IMG/VR virus record: IMGVR_UViG_3300032093_000594
Coordinates: 1 to 30,127 of that record
Strand: one strand, 5' to 3'
DNA: 30,127 bases
From: a virus
The notes under the pieces are model-generated. The model did not search any database. It was not told the DNA's origin and saw only the letters and a list, made by a program, of their open reading frames with translations. Each line of letters starts with the position of its first letter. Position 1 is the stretch's first letter. Below are positions 1 through 7,911 of this stretch, one piece after another. Made by a program: the position numbers and the translations under genes.

Positions 1-2
1 TA

Positions 3-2135
3 AAACAAAAGGATGGGATTTTAAAGTTAGCCAATGAAATGGAACCTTATGTTCAAACACAAATGTGGGGTTACAACATTATAGATATTGCACATGCTGT
101 TCGTAGAGCACAAGCAATCAACTCAGATATTAAAAGTTGGTCATTGAAATACATTACCAAATTTATTGAGGCTGAAAAAGAAAATCGTGTTTATGTTGAA
201 GGGGATAAGATTGGTAAAATATACTTCGATAACGAAGACTATTGGATGAATAAAGAAAACGGTAACTATAAAAAAGTAGGTATTAATGAAAAAATAGATG
301 AGGTTTGTTCAAGAAGAACTGATGTCTATAAGTTAACTTCAGGTTCAAAAATTATTGAAGACTATCTTGACGATGACCTTTATGAAACTATGGTTGTTGA
401 CGAACAGTTCAACCAAGCAAACTTTTTACTTTCTAAACTTGTACCAACAACTTATGAAAGATTATCAACAATGGGTACCGCAACATTATGGAAAATGATT
501 ATGTGTGCATGGTCATACAAAAACAATTTGGCTTTACCTAAGAAAAAAGAAAAAAGAAAGTTTACGGGTGGACTTTCTAGGTTAGTTCAGGTTGGTTATT
601 CAAGAAAGGTATTAAAACTTGACTACTCATCACTATACCCCTCTATTCAATTAGTACATGACGTATTCCCCGCTTGTGATGTAACGGGTGCGATGAAGAG
701 TATGTTAAAGTACTTTAGAGATACCCGTATAAAATATAAAAATTTAGCAAGTGAATTTAAAAAAACGGATCCGAAACTTTCTGTCTCATACGACAGAAAA
801 CAGTTACCAATCAAAATCTTTATCAACGCATTCTTTGGATCATTATCTGCACCACACGTATTCCCGTGGGGTGACATTGACATGGGAGAACAGATTACGT
901 GTACCGGTAGACAGTACCTTAGACAGATGATTATGTATTTTATGAAACGAGGTTATGTTCCTTTGGTAATGGATACCGATGGTGTAAACTTTGAAACTCC
1001 TGTTGATAGAGAAAATTATACATATGTGGGTAAGGGTCTTAATGGGTTAGTAAATGAGGGTGAGGTTTATACAGGTGCAGAAGCTGACGTTGCAGAATAC
1101 AATGACTTATTTATGAGAAACGAAATGGGTCTTGATATTGATGGTGTATGGCCAGCAACAATTAACGTGGCTCGTAAAAACTACGCACTTCTTACAGATA
1201 AAGGTAAAGTTAAACTTACAGGTAATTCAATTAAATCTAAAAAACTTCAAACATACGTTGCTGAATTTTTGGATAAAGGTCTTAGAATGTTACTTGATGG
1301 TAAGGGTGGTGAGTTTTTAGATTTCTATTATGAGTATGTAAGTAAAATCTATAATAGAGAAATTCCATTGGCAAAGATTGCAAACAAGTCTCGTGTTAAA
1401 CAATCAATAGATGATTATAAAGTTCACATAACAAAAACAACAAAGGCGGGAAGTTTAATGTCCCGACAAGCGCATATGGAACTTTTAATGAACGCAGGAA
1501 AAAACCCGGGTTTAGGTGACACCATTTATTATGTTAATAATGGTGAAAAGAAATCACATGGTGATGTTCAGAAAAAAACGACAAAAATGACTAAAAAACA
1601 AATCGAAGATTATACAAAAATTCATGGAGCAATACCACCTGAAATGTTATCAAAAAGTGAGGTTATTTTAAATTGTTATTTGATTGATGAAAAAGAAATT
1701 GAAAATAACCCGGACTTATTAGGTGAGTATAATGTTCCAAGATATTTGGCAGCTTTTAATAAAAGAATTGAACCATTACTTGTTGTTTATAGTCCTGATA
1801 TTAGAAAAGACATTTTAATTGAGGATCCAAAAGACCAACCAATATTTACTAAATCACAAACAGAGTTAGGTAGAGGTTACCCGATGAAAGAAAAAGATCA
1901 GGATAATTTAGATGAGGTATTAACGTTATCTGATATGGAGTTAGAATTTTGGCAATCTGTAGGTATTAACCCTTATTACATGTATATTGATGATACAATT
2001 AATTTAGTTAATACTGATTATGTTAATAGTAATATGGAACTAATGAAAACTAGAGTATCTAAAAGTAAGGTTGATGATGAAGAGATATATGAATTTGATG
2101 AGGATGGTGATTTAATGTCTTTAATTTTTGACTAA
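3..2135 (+). CDS. Family B DNA polymerase, 5'-truncated by window edge (T4 gp43-like)
   Basis: Replicative DNA polymerase. The reading frame is open to the left edge, so the N-terminal part, including most of the 3'-5' exonuclease domain, lies outside the window; the first ATG (base 39) is probably internal. Counting from that Met, YNIID (12-16) fits exonuclease motif III (YxxxD). Polymerase motif A is DYSSLYPS (195-202), motif B is KIFINAFFG (259-267) and motif C is MDTDG (311-315), with the two metal-binding aspartates at 312 and 314. RKNY followed by a Lys-rich stretch downstream resembles the KxY palm region. Only about 64 residues separate motifs A and B, much less than in T4 gp43, so the fingers are compact. 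The stop overlaps the convergent minus-strand gene by 4 bases. Family assignment is firm; gp43 orthology is inferred from the T4-like context. Confidence 0.93.
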   Translation, partial: KQKDGILKLANEMEPYVQTQMWGYNIIDIAHAVRRAQAINSDIKSWSLKYITKFIEAEKENRVYVEGDKIGKIYFDNEDYWMNKENGNYKKVGINEKIDEVCSRRTDVYKLTSGSKIIEDYLDDDLYETMVVDEQFNQANFLLSKLVPTTYERLSTMGTATLWKMIMCAWSYKNNLALPKKKEKRKFTGGLSRLVQVGYSRKVLKLDYSSLYPSIQLVHDVFPACDVTGAMKSMLKYFRDTRIKYKNLASEFKKTDPKLSVSYDRKQLPIKIFINAFFGSLSAPHVFPWGDIDMGEQITCTGRQYLRQMIMYFMKRGYVPLVMDTDGVNFETPVDRENYTYVGKGLNGLVNEGEVYTGAEADVAEYNDLFMRNEMGLDIDGVWPATINVARKNYALLTDKGKVKLTGNSIKSKKLQTYVAEFLDKGLRMLLDGKGGEFLDFYYEYVSKIYNREIPLAKIANKSRVKQSIDDYKVHITKTTKAGSLMSRQAHMELLMNAGKNPGLGDTIYYVNNGEKKSHGDVQKKTTKMTKKQIEDYTKIHGAIPPEMLSKSEVILNCYLIDEKEIENNPDLLGEYNVPRYLAAFNKRIEPLLVVYSPDIRKDILIEDPKDQPIFTKSQTELGRGYPMKEKDQDNLDEVLTLSDMELEFWQSVGINPYYMYIDDTINLVNTDYVNSNMELMKTRVSKSKVDDEEIYEFDEDGDLMSLIFD

Positions 2136-2464
2136 GAATTTTTTAGTCCGTCTGAAGAAAGTATGTACCAAGAATCACCAACAAATTTAAATTCAACACA
2201 AGACCCTTTATCTAATTCAACTTCGTTAAATTCTTCATCTATTAATTTTTCAGACCTAACTAATGTTTGAGTTAAGGGTTTTATTACAATATGATCGGAT
2301 GTTTTATGATTTAAATTGATTACACAATATTCAACACCTTTTGTTATTATCACATATTCACCACTTGTTGTATATTCTTTTTCAGAAACAATAGACGAGT
2401 CGGATGTTTCTATAATAACACCATTTATAATCCTTTTTGATGGGATTGATCTAAAAATAGCCAT
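2132..2464 (-). CDS. Small putative virion protein, unknown
   Basis: A 110-residue protein with no family I can name. It is rich in beta-branched residues and looks all-beta. Its end (GSCVEFKFVGDSWYILSSDG) resembles the C-terminal beta-domains of phage decoration or fibre-like proteins, where a pattern such as 'VEF-x5-WYILSSDG' is common; this is pattern recognition, not a database match. It starts 4 bases after the stop of the neck-like gene upstream on the same strand and is probably co-transcribed with it, which supports a structural role. No promoter or Shine-Dalgarno of its own is visible. It converges on the polymerase gene with a 4-base overlap. Confidence 0.6.
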   Translation of the reverse strand: MAIFRSIPSKRIINGVIIETSDSSIVSEKEYTTSGEYVIITKGVEYCVINLNHKTSDHIVIKPLTQTLVRSEKLIDEEFNEVELDKGSCVEFKFVGDSWYILSSDGLKNS

Positions 2465-2468
2465 AATA

Positions 2469-3587
2469 TTAAATTACGTTTATTGGGTAATTAAATGGTC
2501 TATATTTTAGAGCCTTATTCATATTTTCAGCCATAGCACCCTTTATTTCCCATTGTTTTTCAGGTCTTAACCTTTCAAGTCTTGTTTTGAGTTCTTCCCA
2601 AAGAATTGATTTTTCATCTTTGGCTTCTGATTGTAACGTTGTATATTCAAGAGTTAATTCACTATCAGGTGTTTTTAAATTTCCACTAAACTTACCTCTT
2701 ACTCTTGCAAGTGTTTCTTTACAATATGCTGTAAACCATCTTCTTACCCATGTTTGTGCAGGAGAATTTAATTCGTCCCACCTTGTTTCATCTATAGGTA
2801 TATCGGAAGGTAATCTAACCACATCAGGATTTTTTGCCAAACAATCGTCCCTATCAAATGTATCATAATACCAATACCAAACTCTATAATCGTTTCTTCT
2901 CATATTACCAAAATCAAATTTACCACCAGGAACATTATATAAATGTATTGCCTTTTTTCCTTCGGGTAACGCGGTTATTCTATAAGTTAAATCACCTGTA
3001 ATAATTCTTCTTTTTAATTGTATGTCCGCCATTCTCAAAAGAATATCAAATGCTGGGGTTATAAAATAGTTTCCTGTTGTACCCATCTGAGAAAATCCAG
3101 CACCACCACCTAAACCAATACCGCCGAATCCACCGAATCCACCCATAAATGGATCAAAATATGCTGCGTCCAATTCAGAACGAGCAAACCAAAGTAATTC
3201 ATTAACCTCTCTACCTGCCGGTATCTCATAAATTTGTTGATGCGGAACTAAGTCTATATAATCTTTTTGAAGTACGTAATCACCCCCAGCCTGTAAACCA
3301 ACAATTTTTGAGTATGCGTAAGTGTATTGTGTTTCCCAATCTAAACTTCTAGTTGTAAATGCTTTAGTTAAAGATTGTTCATCAAGGTTTAACCCGTACA
3401 ATGCCGACCATTGGGTCTCAATTAACCAATCATTAACGTGTTGAGAATAATCTTGAATGGATAACTCTAAAAGAGAGTCCATCATTTCATCTTCTAACTC
3501 AACACCTCTTAAAGGTGCACCTAAAAGATTTCTAATTCTTTTATAAAGTTTACTTCTATGCGGTTCTGAAATAATTGATGTTGACAT
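2469..3587 (-). CDS. Putative neck / head-completion structural protein (T4 gp13-like)
   Basis: A 372-residue acidic protein. Visible features are an N-terminal helical segment (RSKLYKRIRNLLGAPLRGVE), a conserved-looking stretch QQIYEIPAGREVNELLWF near residue 115-132, and a glycine-rich loop around 147-170 (GGFGGFGGIGLGGGAG). A Trp/Tyr-rich segment (YRVWYWYYD) follows in the second half, with a conserved-looking end YRPFNYPINVI. I associate this pattern with a neck or head-completion protein of distant T4-like marine phages; T4 gp13 is 309 residues. The two genes I read as the next neck proteins lie on the other strand at 6165-7911, so this one is displaced from them by the dismutase and helicase. 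Start: the ATG is 14 bases after an exact TATTTATA octamer. A virion structural role is fairly safe; gp13 equivalence is tentative. Confidence 0.6.
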   Translation of the reverse strand: MSTSIISEPHRSKLYKRIRNLLGAPLRGVELEDEMMDSLLELSIQDYSQHVNDWLIETQWSALYGLNLDEQSLTKAFTTRSLDWETQYTYAYSKIVGLQAGGDYVLQKDYIDLVPHQQIYEIPAGREVNELLWFARSELDAAYFDPFMGGFGGFGGIGLGGGAGFSQMGTTGNYFITPAFDILLRMADIQLKRRIITGDLTYRITALPEGKKAIHLYNVPGGKFDFGNMRRNDYRVWYWYYDTFDRDDCLAKNPDVVRLPSDIPIDETRWDELNSPAQTWVRRWFTAYCKETLARVRGKFSGNLKTPDSELTLEYTTLQSEAKDEKSILWEELKTRLERLRPEKQWEIKGAMAENMNKALKYRPFNYPINVI

Positions 3588-3601
3588 AAGAATATTTTAT
3601 A

Positions 3602-3609
3602 TATAAATA
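3602..3609 (-). promoter_or_regulatory. Putative late promoter octamer TATTTATA before the neck-like gene
   Basis: Read on the minus strand the octamer is followed by TATAAAAT and lies 14 bases before the ATG at 3587. The same octamer precedes seven other genes in the window. Confidence 0.5.
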
Positions 3610-3614
3610 TCTTA

Positions 3615-4331
3615 TTATTCTGCTTTATTTCTTTCTAATTGAGTTGTGTATAAATCAGTAACAAAATCCCAATTCACTACTTTCCAAAAATTATGAATAT
3701 AACGGTCTCTTTCGTTTTTATATTTTAAATAATATGCGTGTTCCCATAAGTCTAAACCTAACAATGGATATGACTTATTTTTTCCTGTCATCATTAGTGG
3801 ATTATCTTGATTTGGTGTTGTGACAATTTTTAATCTATTTGTTTTTGTTAGTACTAACCATACCCAACCTGATCCAAATCTGGATTTCGCTTCTTCTTCA
3901 AACTTTTCTTTAAATTTTTCAAATGACCCAAATGTGGACTCTAACTTATATAATAAAGGATTTTCTAACTTAGTTTTTTTAGGTGATAACATTTTCCAAA
4001 ATAATGCGTGATTAAACGCACCACCACCATTGTTTCTTACCTTTGTATTGAATTTGGAAATACTCGAAACAATTTCTTCTAAATCTAAATCTTTACCTTT
4101 TATTTTTTCTAATTCTTTATTCAACTTTTCAACGTACGCCTTGTAGTGTTTTGTGTAGTGTGTTTTCATTGTCTCACCATCTATGAAGTCTTCTAAATCG
4201 TCAAACTGATAAGGTAATTTTTCTATTGAAATTTTTTTAATTTCATTAATTAAAGATTCGTTTATTAGTGATTTTACCCCTAACTTATTTTCTATTAAAT
4301 TTATTTTTTCATTTAACTTTCTAAATATCAT
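3615..4331 (-). CDS. Mn-type superoxide dismutase with N-terminal capsid-targeting-like leader
   Basis: Converts superoxide to hydrogen peroxide and oxygen. From the ATG at 4331 it is 238 residues. The Fe/Mn-SOD fold begins near residue 36 (EKLPYQFDDLEDF). Metal ligands are H58 (THYTKHYKAYV), H108 (FNHALFW), D194 and H198 (LDLWEHAYYLKY); H62 and Y66 of the active-site gateway are present. Gly104, four residues before H108, together with Gln175 (PNQDNP) is the Mn-type second-sphere pair; Fe enzymes carry Gln at the first site. All catalytic residues are intact. The first 35 residues are extra: a basic helix with KLNE at 5-8 and LINE twice (22-25, 27-30), like T4 prohead-protease sites. A GTG at 4346 overlapping the helicase stop would add 5 residues; I prefer the ATG because TATTTATT lies just upstream. 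Confidence 0.95.
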   Translation of the reverse strand: MIFRKLNEKINLIENKLGVKSLINESLINEIKKISIEKLPYQFDDLEDFIDGETMKTHYTKHYKAYVEKLNKELEKIKGKDLDLEEIVSSISKFNTKVRNNGGGAFNHALFWKMLSPKKTKLENPLLYKLESTFGSFEKFKEKFEEEAKSRFGSGWVWLVLTKTNRLKIVTTPNQDNPLMMTGKNKSYPLLGLDLWEHAYYLKYKNERDRYIHNFWKVVNWDFVTDLYTTQLERNKAE

Positions 4332-4334
4332 AAT

Positions 4335-4342
4335 AATAAATA
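4335..4342 (-). promoter_or_regulatory. Variant octamer TATTTATT next to the dismutase start
   Basis: One mismatch from TATTTATA and only 3 bases before the ATG at 4331. Such close spacing would imply a leaderless or nearly leaderless message if it is a promoter. AGAGGTGAT, overlapping the helicase stop, is also present about 12 bases before this ATG and might act as a ribosome binding site. Confidence 0.25.
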
Positions 4343-6106
4343 TCACCTCTTATGAGAAATTAAATTTAACATTTCTTCAATTGTCGATGCATCTTCCATA
4401 ATATCATCACCCATGACTGTTGATATGATTTTTTTCTTTCTATTTAAAATATCATAAATCACCCCTTCTATTGTGTTTTCAAATAATGGATAATAAACCG
4501 ATGTTGAGTTTTTTTGACCTATTCTGTGTGATCTATCTTCTGCTTGTGCGTGTTCTGCGGGGACAAAAGATAAATCATTCATGATTACGGCTTCTGCAGA
4601 TGTTAAAGTAATACCAACACCAGCGGCCTTTAAATTACCAACAAAAACTTTTATTTTGTCGTTTTCTTGAAAATCATCCACCGCTTTTTGACGATGTGGT
4701 TTTGAACAAGACCCGTCTAAATAAACTGCCTGTTTTCCAAAATGTTCATAAATGGTTCGTAACGTATCCGTAAAGTTTGTAAATATGATTACTTTTTTTC
4801 CTTGATCAATAATATTTTCAGCCAATTCAATTGTATTTTTAATTTTTTCTTCAGCAATCACTTTTCTAACTTTCATTAATTTACCAAACTGAATGGTTAA
4901 AGATGAAGACTCTTCTGAGTTGTTGTCATACCAATTAAAGTATTCACCCATTAATTCTTCATAGTCTTTTGATTTTAACCTTAAATAAACAGGAGTAATA
5001 ATTTTATCTGGTAAATCTAAAACATCTTCTTTTAATCTTCTTAAAATATGGCTTTGTGTCCTTTCTCTTAACTCATCTAAGTTTGATGCTCCCGTAACGT
5101 TCCATACCTTTCTTTTACCAACACTAAATTGAAATCCATTACAGTATCTTTTTGCGTAAGCCATCCAATTTGCGGCAACAGGACTTTCAACTAAACTTAA
5201 AAGATTGTAGTAGTTCATTGGTCTTGAGGTCATTGGGGTTCCTGTTAATAACCAAACCCTTTCAACTTTATCACATAAATCGTTAACTATTTTTGTTCTT
5301 TGTGCTTGTGGATTTGAAATCATATGTGCCTCATCCATGATAACTAAATCAAAATTAGAATTTAAAATTATGGAGTCGTCTTTCTTTTTTGGGTCGTGAA
5401 AGTTTTTTAATATGTCGTAGTTAATTATAACAAAATCAGATTCAGTTGAAAACTTTTTGCCTTCCGCAATATAAACAGTTCTATCTGAATAATTTTCAAT
5501 TTCGCGTTGCCAATTAATTTTTAAAGATGCGGGACACACAATTAATATTTTTTTTGCACCCGTTTCAAGTGCCGAAATAATTGTTGAGGTTGTTTTACCA
5601 AGACCCATGTCATCGGCCAAAATAAACTTTTTGTTTCTAACAAGTTTTTCAATCGCCTCTTTTTGGTGATCCATCGGAGCCCTGTGGTCATATTTTGAAT
5701 ATTCAATAACAACATTCTTTACCTCATTATCTTTAATAAGTGCAGTTTTTGGAATCCAAAAATCATGTATGGTCTCACCACTAAATATTTTACCCCATAT
5801 ATGGTATGACTTATCCTTCTCCACCAAAAGTTTTTCAACATATATTTCCGTTGGTTCTTTAGTGTACATCTTATCTTCCATCATTTTTTTTCCAAAATAC
5901 GAATCTAACTTGACCCATTTTTTTGCCACCTTTGGTGTTCGTCCGTGAAAGTTAATTATGTATTCCGCTTGAGATCTTGTGGGGGTAAAAGACTTACTAT
6001 TTTGTTTTTTGTTTTTTAATGACAAGATATAGTTATTTGACCCAACATAATCATCTAACATTTGAAGGGCCCTTGTTTCAGGTGTTTTTGAAATTAATTC
6101 TTCCAT
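4343..6106 (-). CDS. SNF2-family DNA helicase/translocase
   Basis: A superfamily 2 ATP-dependent DNA translocase of 587 residues. The N-terminal region (1-140) looks like a substrate-recognition region. Motif I is DDMGLGKT (165-172), motif Ia is IVCPASLKINW (189-199), motif II is DEAH (258-261) and motif III is LLTGTPM (286-292). In the second RecA lobe, motif V lies in the GVGITLTSA stretch (496-504) and motif VI is QAEDRSHRIGQ (521-531). The complete HRIGQ signature identifies the SNF2 class, with an architecture like compact SMARCAL1-type fork-remodelling enzymes; T4 UvsW could be a functional analogue. The frame extends to 6277, but that would overlap the divergent gene at 6165; ATG 6106, just after TATTTATA, is the better start. 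The stop lies 11 bases before the dismutase ATG, so the two are likely co-transcribed. Confidence 0.93.
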   Translation of the reverse strand: MEELISKTPETRALQMLDDYVGSNNYILSLKNKKQNSKSFTPTRSQAEYIINFHGRTPKVAKKWVKLDSYFGKKMMEDKMYTKEPTEIYVEKLLVEKDKSYHIWGKIFSGETIHDFWIPKTALIKDNEVKNVVIEYSKYDHRAPMDHQKEAIEKLVRNKKFILADDMGLGKTTSTIISALETGAKKILIVCPASLKINWQREIENYSDRTVYIAEGKKFSTESDFVIINYDILKNFHDPKKKDDSIILNSNFDLVIMDEAHMISNPQAQRTKIVNDLCDKVERVWLLTGTPMTSRPMNYYNLLSLVESPVAANWMAYAKRYCNGFQFSVGKRKVWNVTGASNLDELRERTQSHILRRLKEDVLDLPDKIITPVYLRLKSKDYEELMGEYFNWYDNNSEESSSLTIQFGKLMKVRKVIAEEKIKNTIELAENIIDQGKKVIIFTNFTDTLRTIYEHFGKQAVYLDGSCSKPHRQKAVDDFQENDKIKVFVGNLKAAGVGITLTSAEAVIMNDLSFVPAEHAQAEDRSHRIGQKNSTSVYYPLFENTIEGVIYDILNRKKKIISTVMGDDIMEDASTIEEMLNLISHKR

Positions 6107-6111
6107 TATAT

Positions 6112-6119
6112 TATAAATA
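6112..6119 (-). promoter_or_regulatory. Putative late promoter octamer TATTTATA before the helicase
   Basis: Read on the minus strand it lies 5 bases before the ATG at 6106. It occupies the 58-base divergent spacer with the variant plus-strand octamer at 6154. Confidence 0.4.
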
Positions 6120-6153
6120 AAAATAGTAAATAATATAAAAAAATCAATCAAAG

Positions 6154-6161
6154 TATTTATT
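6154..6161 (+). promoter_or_regulatory. Variant octamer TATTTATT before the 171-residue virion gene
   Basis: One mismatch from TATTTATA, 3 bases before the ATG at 6165. The same variant and spacing occur before the dismutase. Confidence 0.3.
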
Positions 6162-6164
6162 AAT

Positions 6165-6680
6165 ATGTCACAGAATAAAGTTCCAATTACAAGATTAAAT
6201 AAGTTTTTCTCAGAGGAAGATTTTAATTTAGATATTAATATGGGAATGGAATGGCAAATTGGGGATATGAATTTCACAGTTGTTTTATATCGAGTAGATA
6301 GACAAAAAACAAATAATGATGATGTTTATGGAGAAGCGTTAACAAATGGAATACAATTTTTAGCACCTATCGAATTAAGAGGTTTAGTTAAAATAGATTC
6401 ACCATCAAATTCAGACTATGGTTCGTCTAAATTATCACAAGTAGAACCAGGAAATATGACCTTTAGTGTTTATCAATCACATTTAGATCAATTTGCTGTA
6501 GAAATATCTTTAGGTGATTATTTAGCCTATTATGAAACAGAAGATAGAGTAAGATACTATACGGTAGTAAATGATGGTAGAGTTAATTCAGATTTGAAGC
6601 ACTCTTATGGTGGATATAAAAAATATTATAGAACAATAATCGCAGCACCAACAACACAAGAAACCTTTAACGGAGTATAA
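6165..6680 (+). CDS. Putative neck / head-closure virion protein
   Basis: A 171-residue protein that I do not recognise with certainty. It looks mixed or all-beta, with MEWQIGDMNFTVVLYRVDRQ near the start and a conserved-looking centre and end: FSVYQSHLDQFAVEISLGDYLAYYETEDRVRYYTVVNDG. The end includes KKYYRTIIAAP. This composition and its place, directly before a tail-terminator-like gene and upstream of the sheath, fit a T4 gp14-like neck or head-closure protein. One base separates its stop from the next ATG, so the pair is probably translationally linked. Start: ATG just after TATTTATT. A virion role is likely; the exact neck position is inferred from gene order. Confidence 0.55.
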   Translation: MSQNKVPITRLNKFFSEEDFNLDINMGMEWQIGDMNFTVVLYRVDRQKTNNDDVYGEALTNGIQFLAPIELRGLVKIDSPSNSDYGSSKLSQVEPGNMTFSVYQSHLDQFAVEISLGDYLAYYETEDRVRYYTVVNDGRVNSDLKHSYGGYKKYYRTIIAAPTTQETFNGV

Positions 6681-6681
6681 A

Positions 6682-7911
6682 ATGGCATTACCAAAAAAAA
6701 TAAAAAAGACATTACCACTTGTACCTAAAAAAGTAGGTAAAGAAAGAAGACAAGAAATGTTAGACCAAGTGACTGACGGTGGTACATTTCTACCTAAAGG
6801 GGTTTTACATGCCGATTTAGACAGAGGAGTTTTAGATTTTGTAAAAGAAAAACTTAAATTAGTTATTGATGGCAAAGAAGTACCAACAGTAGATAAAATC
6901 ATAACAAATCAAAGTTGGGCTCAATTTACTGAAACGTGGGAGTTTCAAGATTTAGATAAAAACGTATCATTACCATTTATTATAACAGTAAGGGAACCAA
7001 CTGTAAAATACGGTAAAATTTGGGGGGGTCAGGCAAACATTCCTGACAGATTAAAGTTTTATTATTATTCTGTACCAACTTGGGACGGGGATAGAAAAGG
7101 TGCCGATGTATATAAAATACCACAACCGGTTCCTGTTGATATAACATATTCGGTAAAGATTTTTTGTTCTAGAATGAGGGAGGTGAATGAATTTAATAAA
7201 ATAATGATGCAGACCTTCACATCTAAACAGGGGTATACACAAATCAAAGGTCATTTTATGCCATTAAAAATGGAAGATCCTTCCGATGAATCGGCAAAAG
7301 ATATAGAAAAAAGAAAATATTATATTCAAACCTATAAACTAACACTTATGGGGTTTTTATTAGATGAAGAAGAATTTACAATTGCCCCTGCAATATCTAG
7401 ACAAGTTTCTATGTTTGAAGTAGATACAAGAACTAGAGGTAGAAAAGTAAAGATAGAACCTCCAAGACCCGATAATTTTGATTTAGATTTTTTATTTGTT
7501 TCAGGAAATACAGAATTGGTTGAGGTAATGAGGTACGATGCCGATATCTTAGTTGATAGTGCCACAAATATTATTAACTGTTTTTCTGCAGAATACTCAT
7601 CAATAACAAATAACAATTTAATCTATACTAATTGTTCAGGTACAACCATTACCCTACCAACAGTATCTGGAAATTATGGTACTGTTTGCGTAAAATCATC
7701 AACACAACCATACTTTTCAAACACAAGTGGTGGTACAATTACTGCTATTGATTCTTGTGCTAACGGTTATTCTGTTTTTATTAATAATAATTTTTACGGG
7801 GACAACTTATCACTAATACAAGTAAATAATGGAGACGTTTTAAAAATTGTAGTTTATAAAGAAGATATAACAAAAGAATCTATTATTAAAACAGTTGTAA
7901 AATTATTATAA
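6682..7911 (+). CDS. Putative tail-terminator / tail-completion protein (T4 gp15-like) with C-terminal extension
   Basis: A 409-residue protein. Residues 1-270 form the core: a basic N-terminus (KKIKKTLPLVPKK), then PVDITYSVKIFCSRMREVNEFNKIMMQTF (151-179, split here only for description) and QIKGHFMPLKMED (187-199). YYIQTYKLTLMGFLLDEEEF (213-232) follows. The 'two-strand, helix with N, F and Q, then strand' pattern resembles tail-terminator proteins, and its place before the sheath matches T4 gp15 (272 residues). Residues 271-409 are a separate Ser/Thr/Asn-rich beta-like domain holding cysteines 300, 318, 336 and 359, absent from T4 gp15 and perhaps surface-exposed. GGAG lies 6 bases before the start, inside the preceding gene, one of few Shine-Dalgarno-like sites in the window. 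Structural role likely; terminator role tentative. Confidence 0.55.
   Translation: MALPKKIKKTLPLVPKKVGKERRQEMLDQVTDGGTFLPKGVLHADLDRGVLDFVKEKLKLVIDGKEVPTVDKIITNQSWAQFTETWEFQDLDKNVSLPFIITVREPTVKYGKIWGGQANIPDRLKFYYYSVPTWDGDRKGADVYKIPQPVPVDITYSVKIFCSRMREVNEFNKIMMQTFTSKQGYTQIKGHFMPLKMEDPSDESAKDIEKRKYYIQTYKLTLMGFLLDEEEFTIAPAISRQVSMFEVDTRTRGRKVKIEPPRPDNFDLDFLFVSGNTELVEVMRYDADILVDSATNIINCFSAEYSSITNNNLIYTNCSGTTITLPTVSGNYGTVCVKSSTQPYFSNTSGGTITAIDSCANGYSVFINNNFYGDNLSLIQVNNGDVLKIVVYKEDITKESIIKTVVKLL

Noticed and set aside
3-38. Polymerase reading as a deliberately truncated, exonuclease-less enzyme starting at base 39
   Set aside because: The frame is open to the window edge and exonuclease motif III is already present, so the missing part is most likely just outside the window.
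2130-2148. GACTAA / TTAGTC hairpin between convergent genes as a terminator
   Set aside because: Only six pairs, no T-run after it on either strand, and it overlaps both coding ends.
4332-4346. GTG start for the dismutase
   Set aside because: Possible, as it overlaps the helicase TGA, but it adds only five residues; ATG 4331 follows the octamer variant.
6107-6277. 57-residue hydrophobic N-terminal extension of the SNF2 helicase, which would look like a membrane segment
   Set aside because: It lies in the divergent spacer and inside the gene at 6165, beyond the promoter octamer; ATG 6106 gives a normal helicase start.
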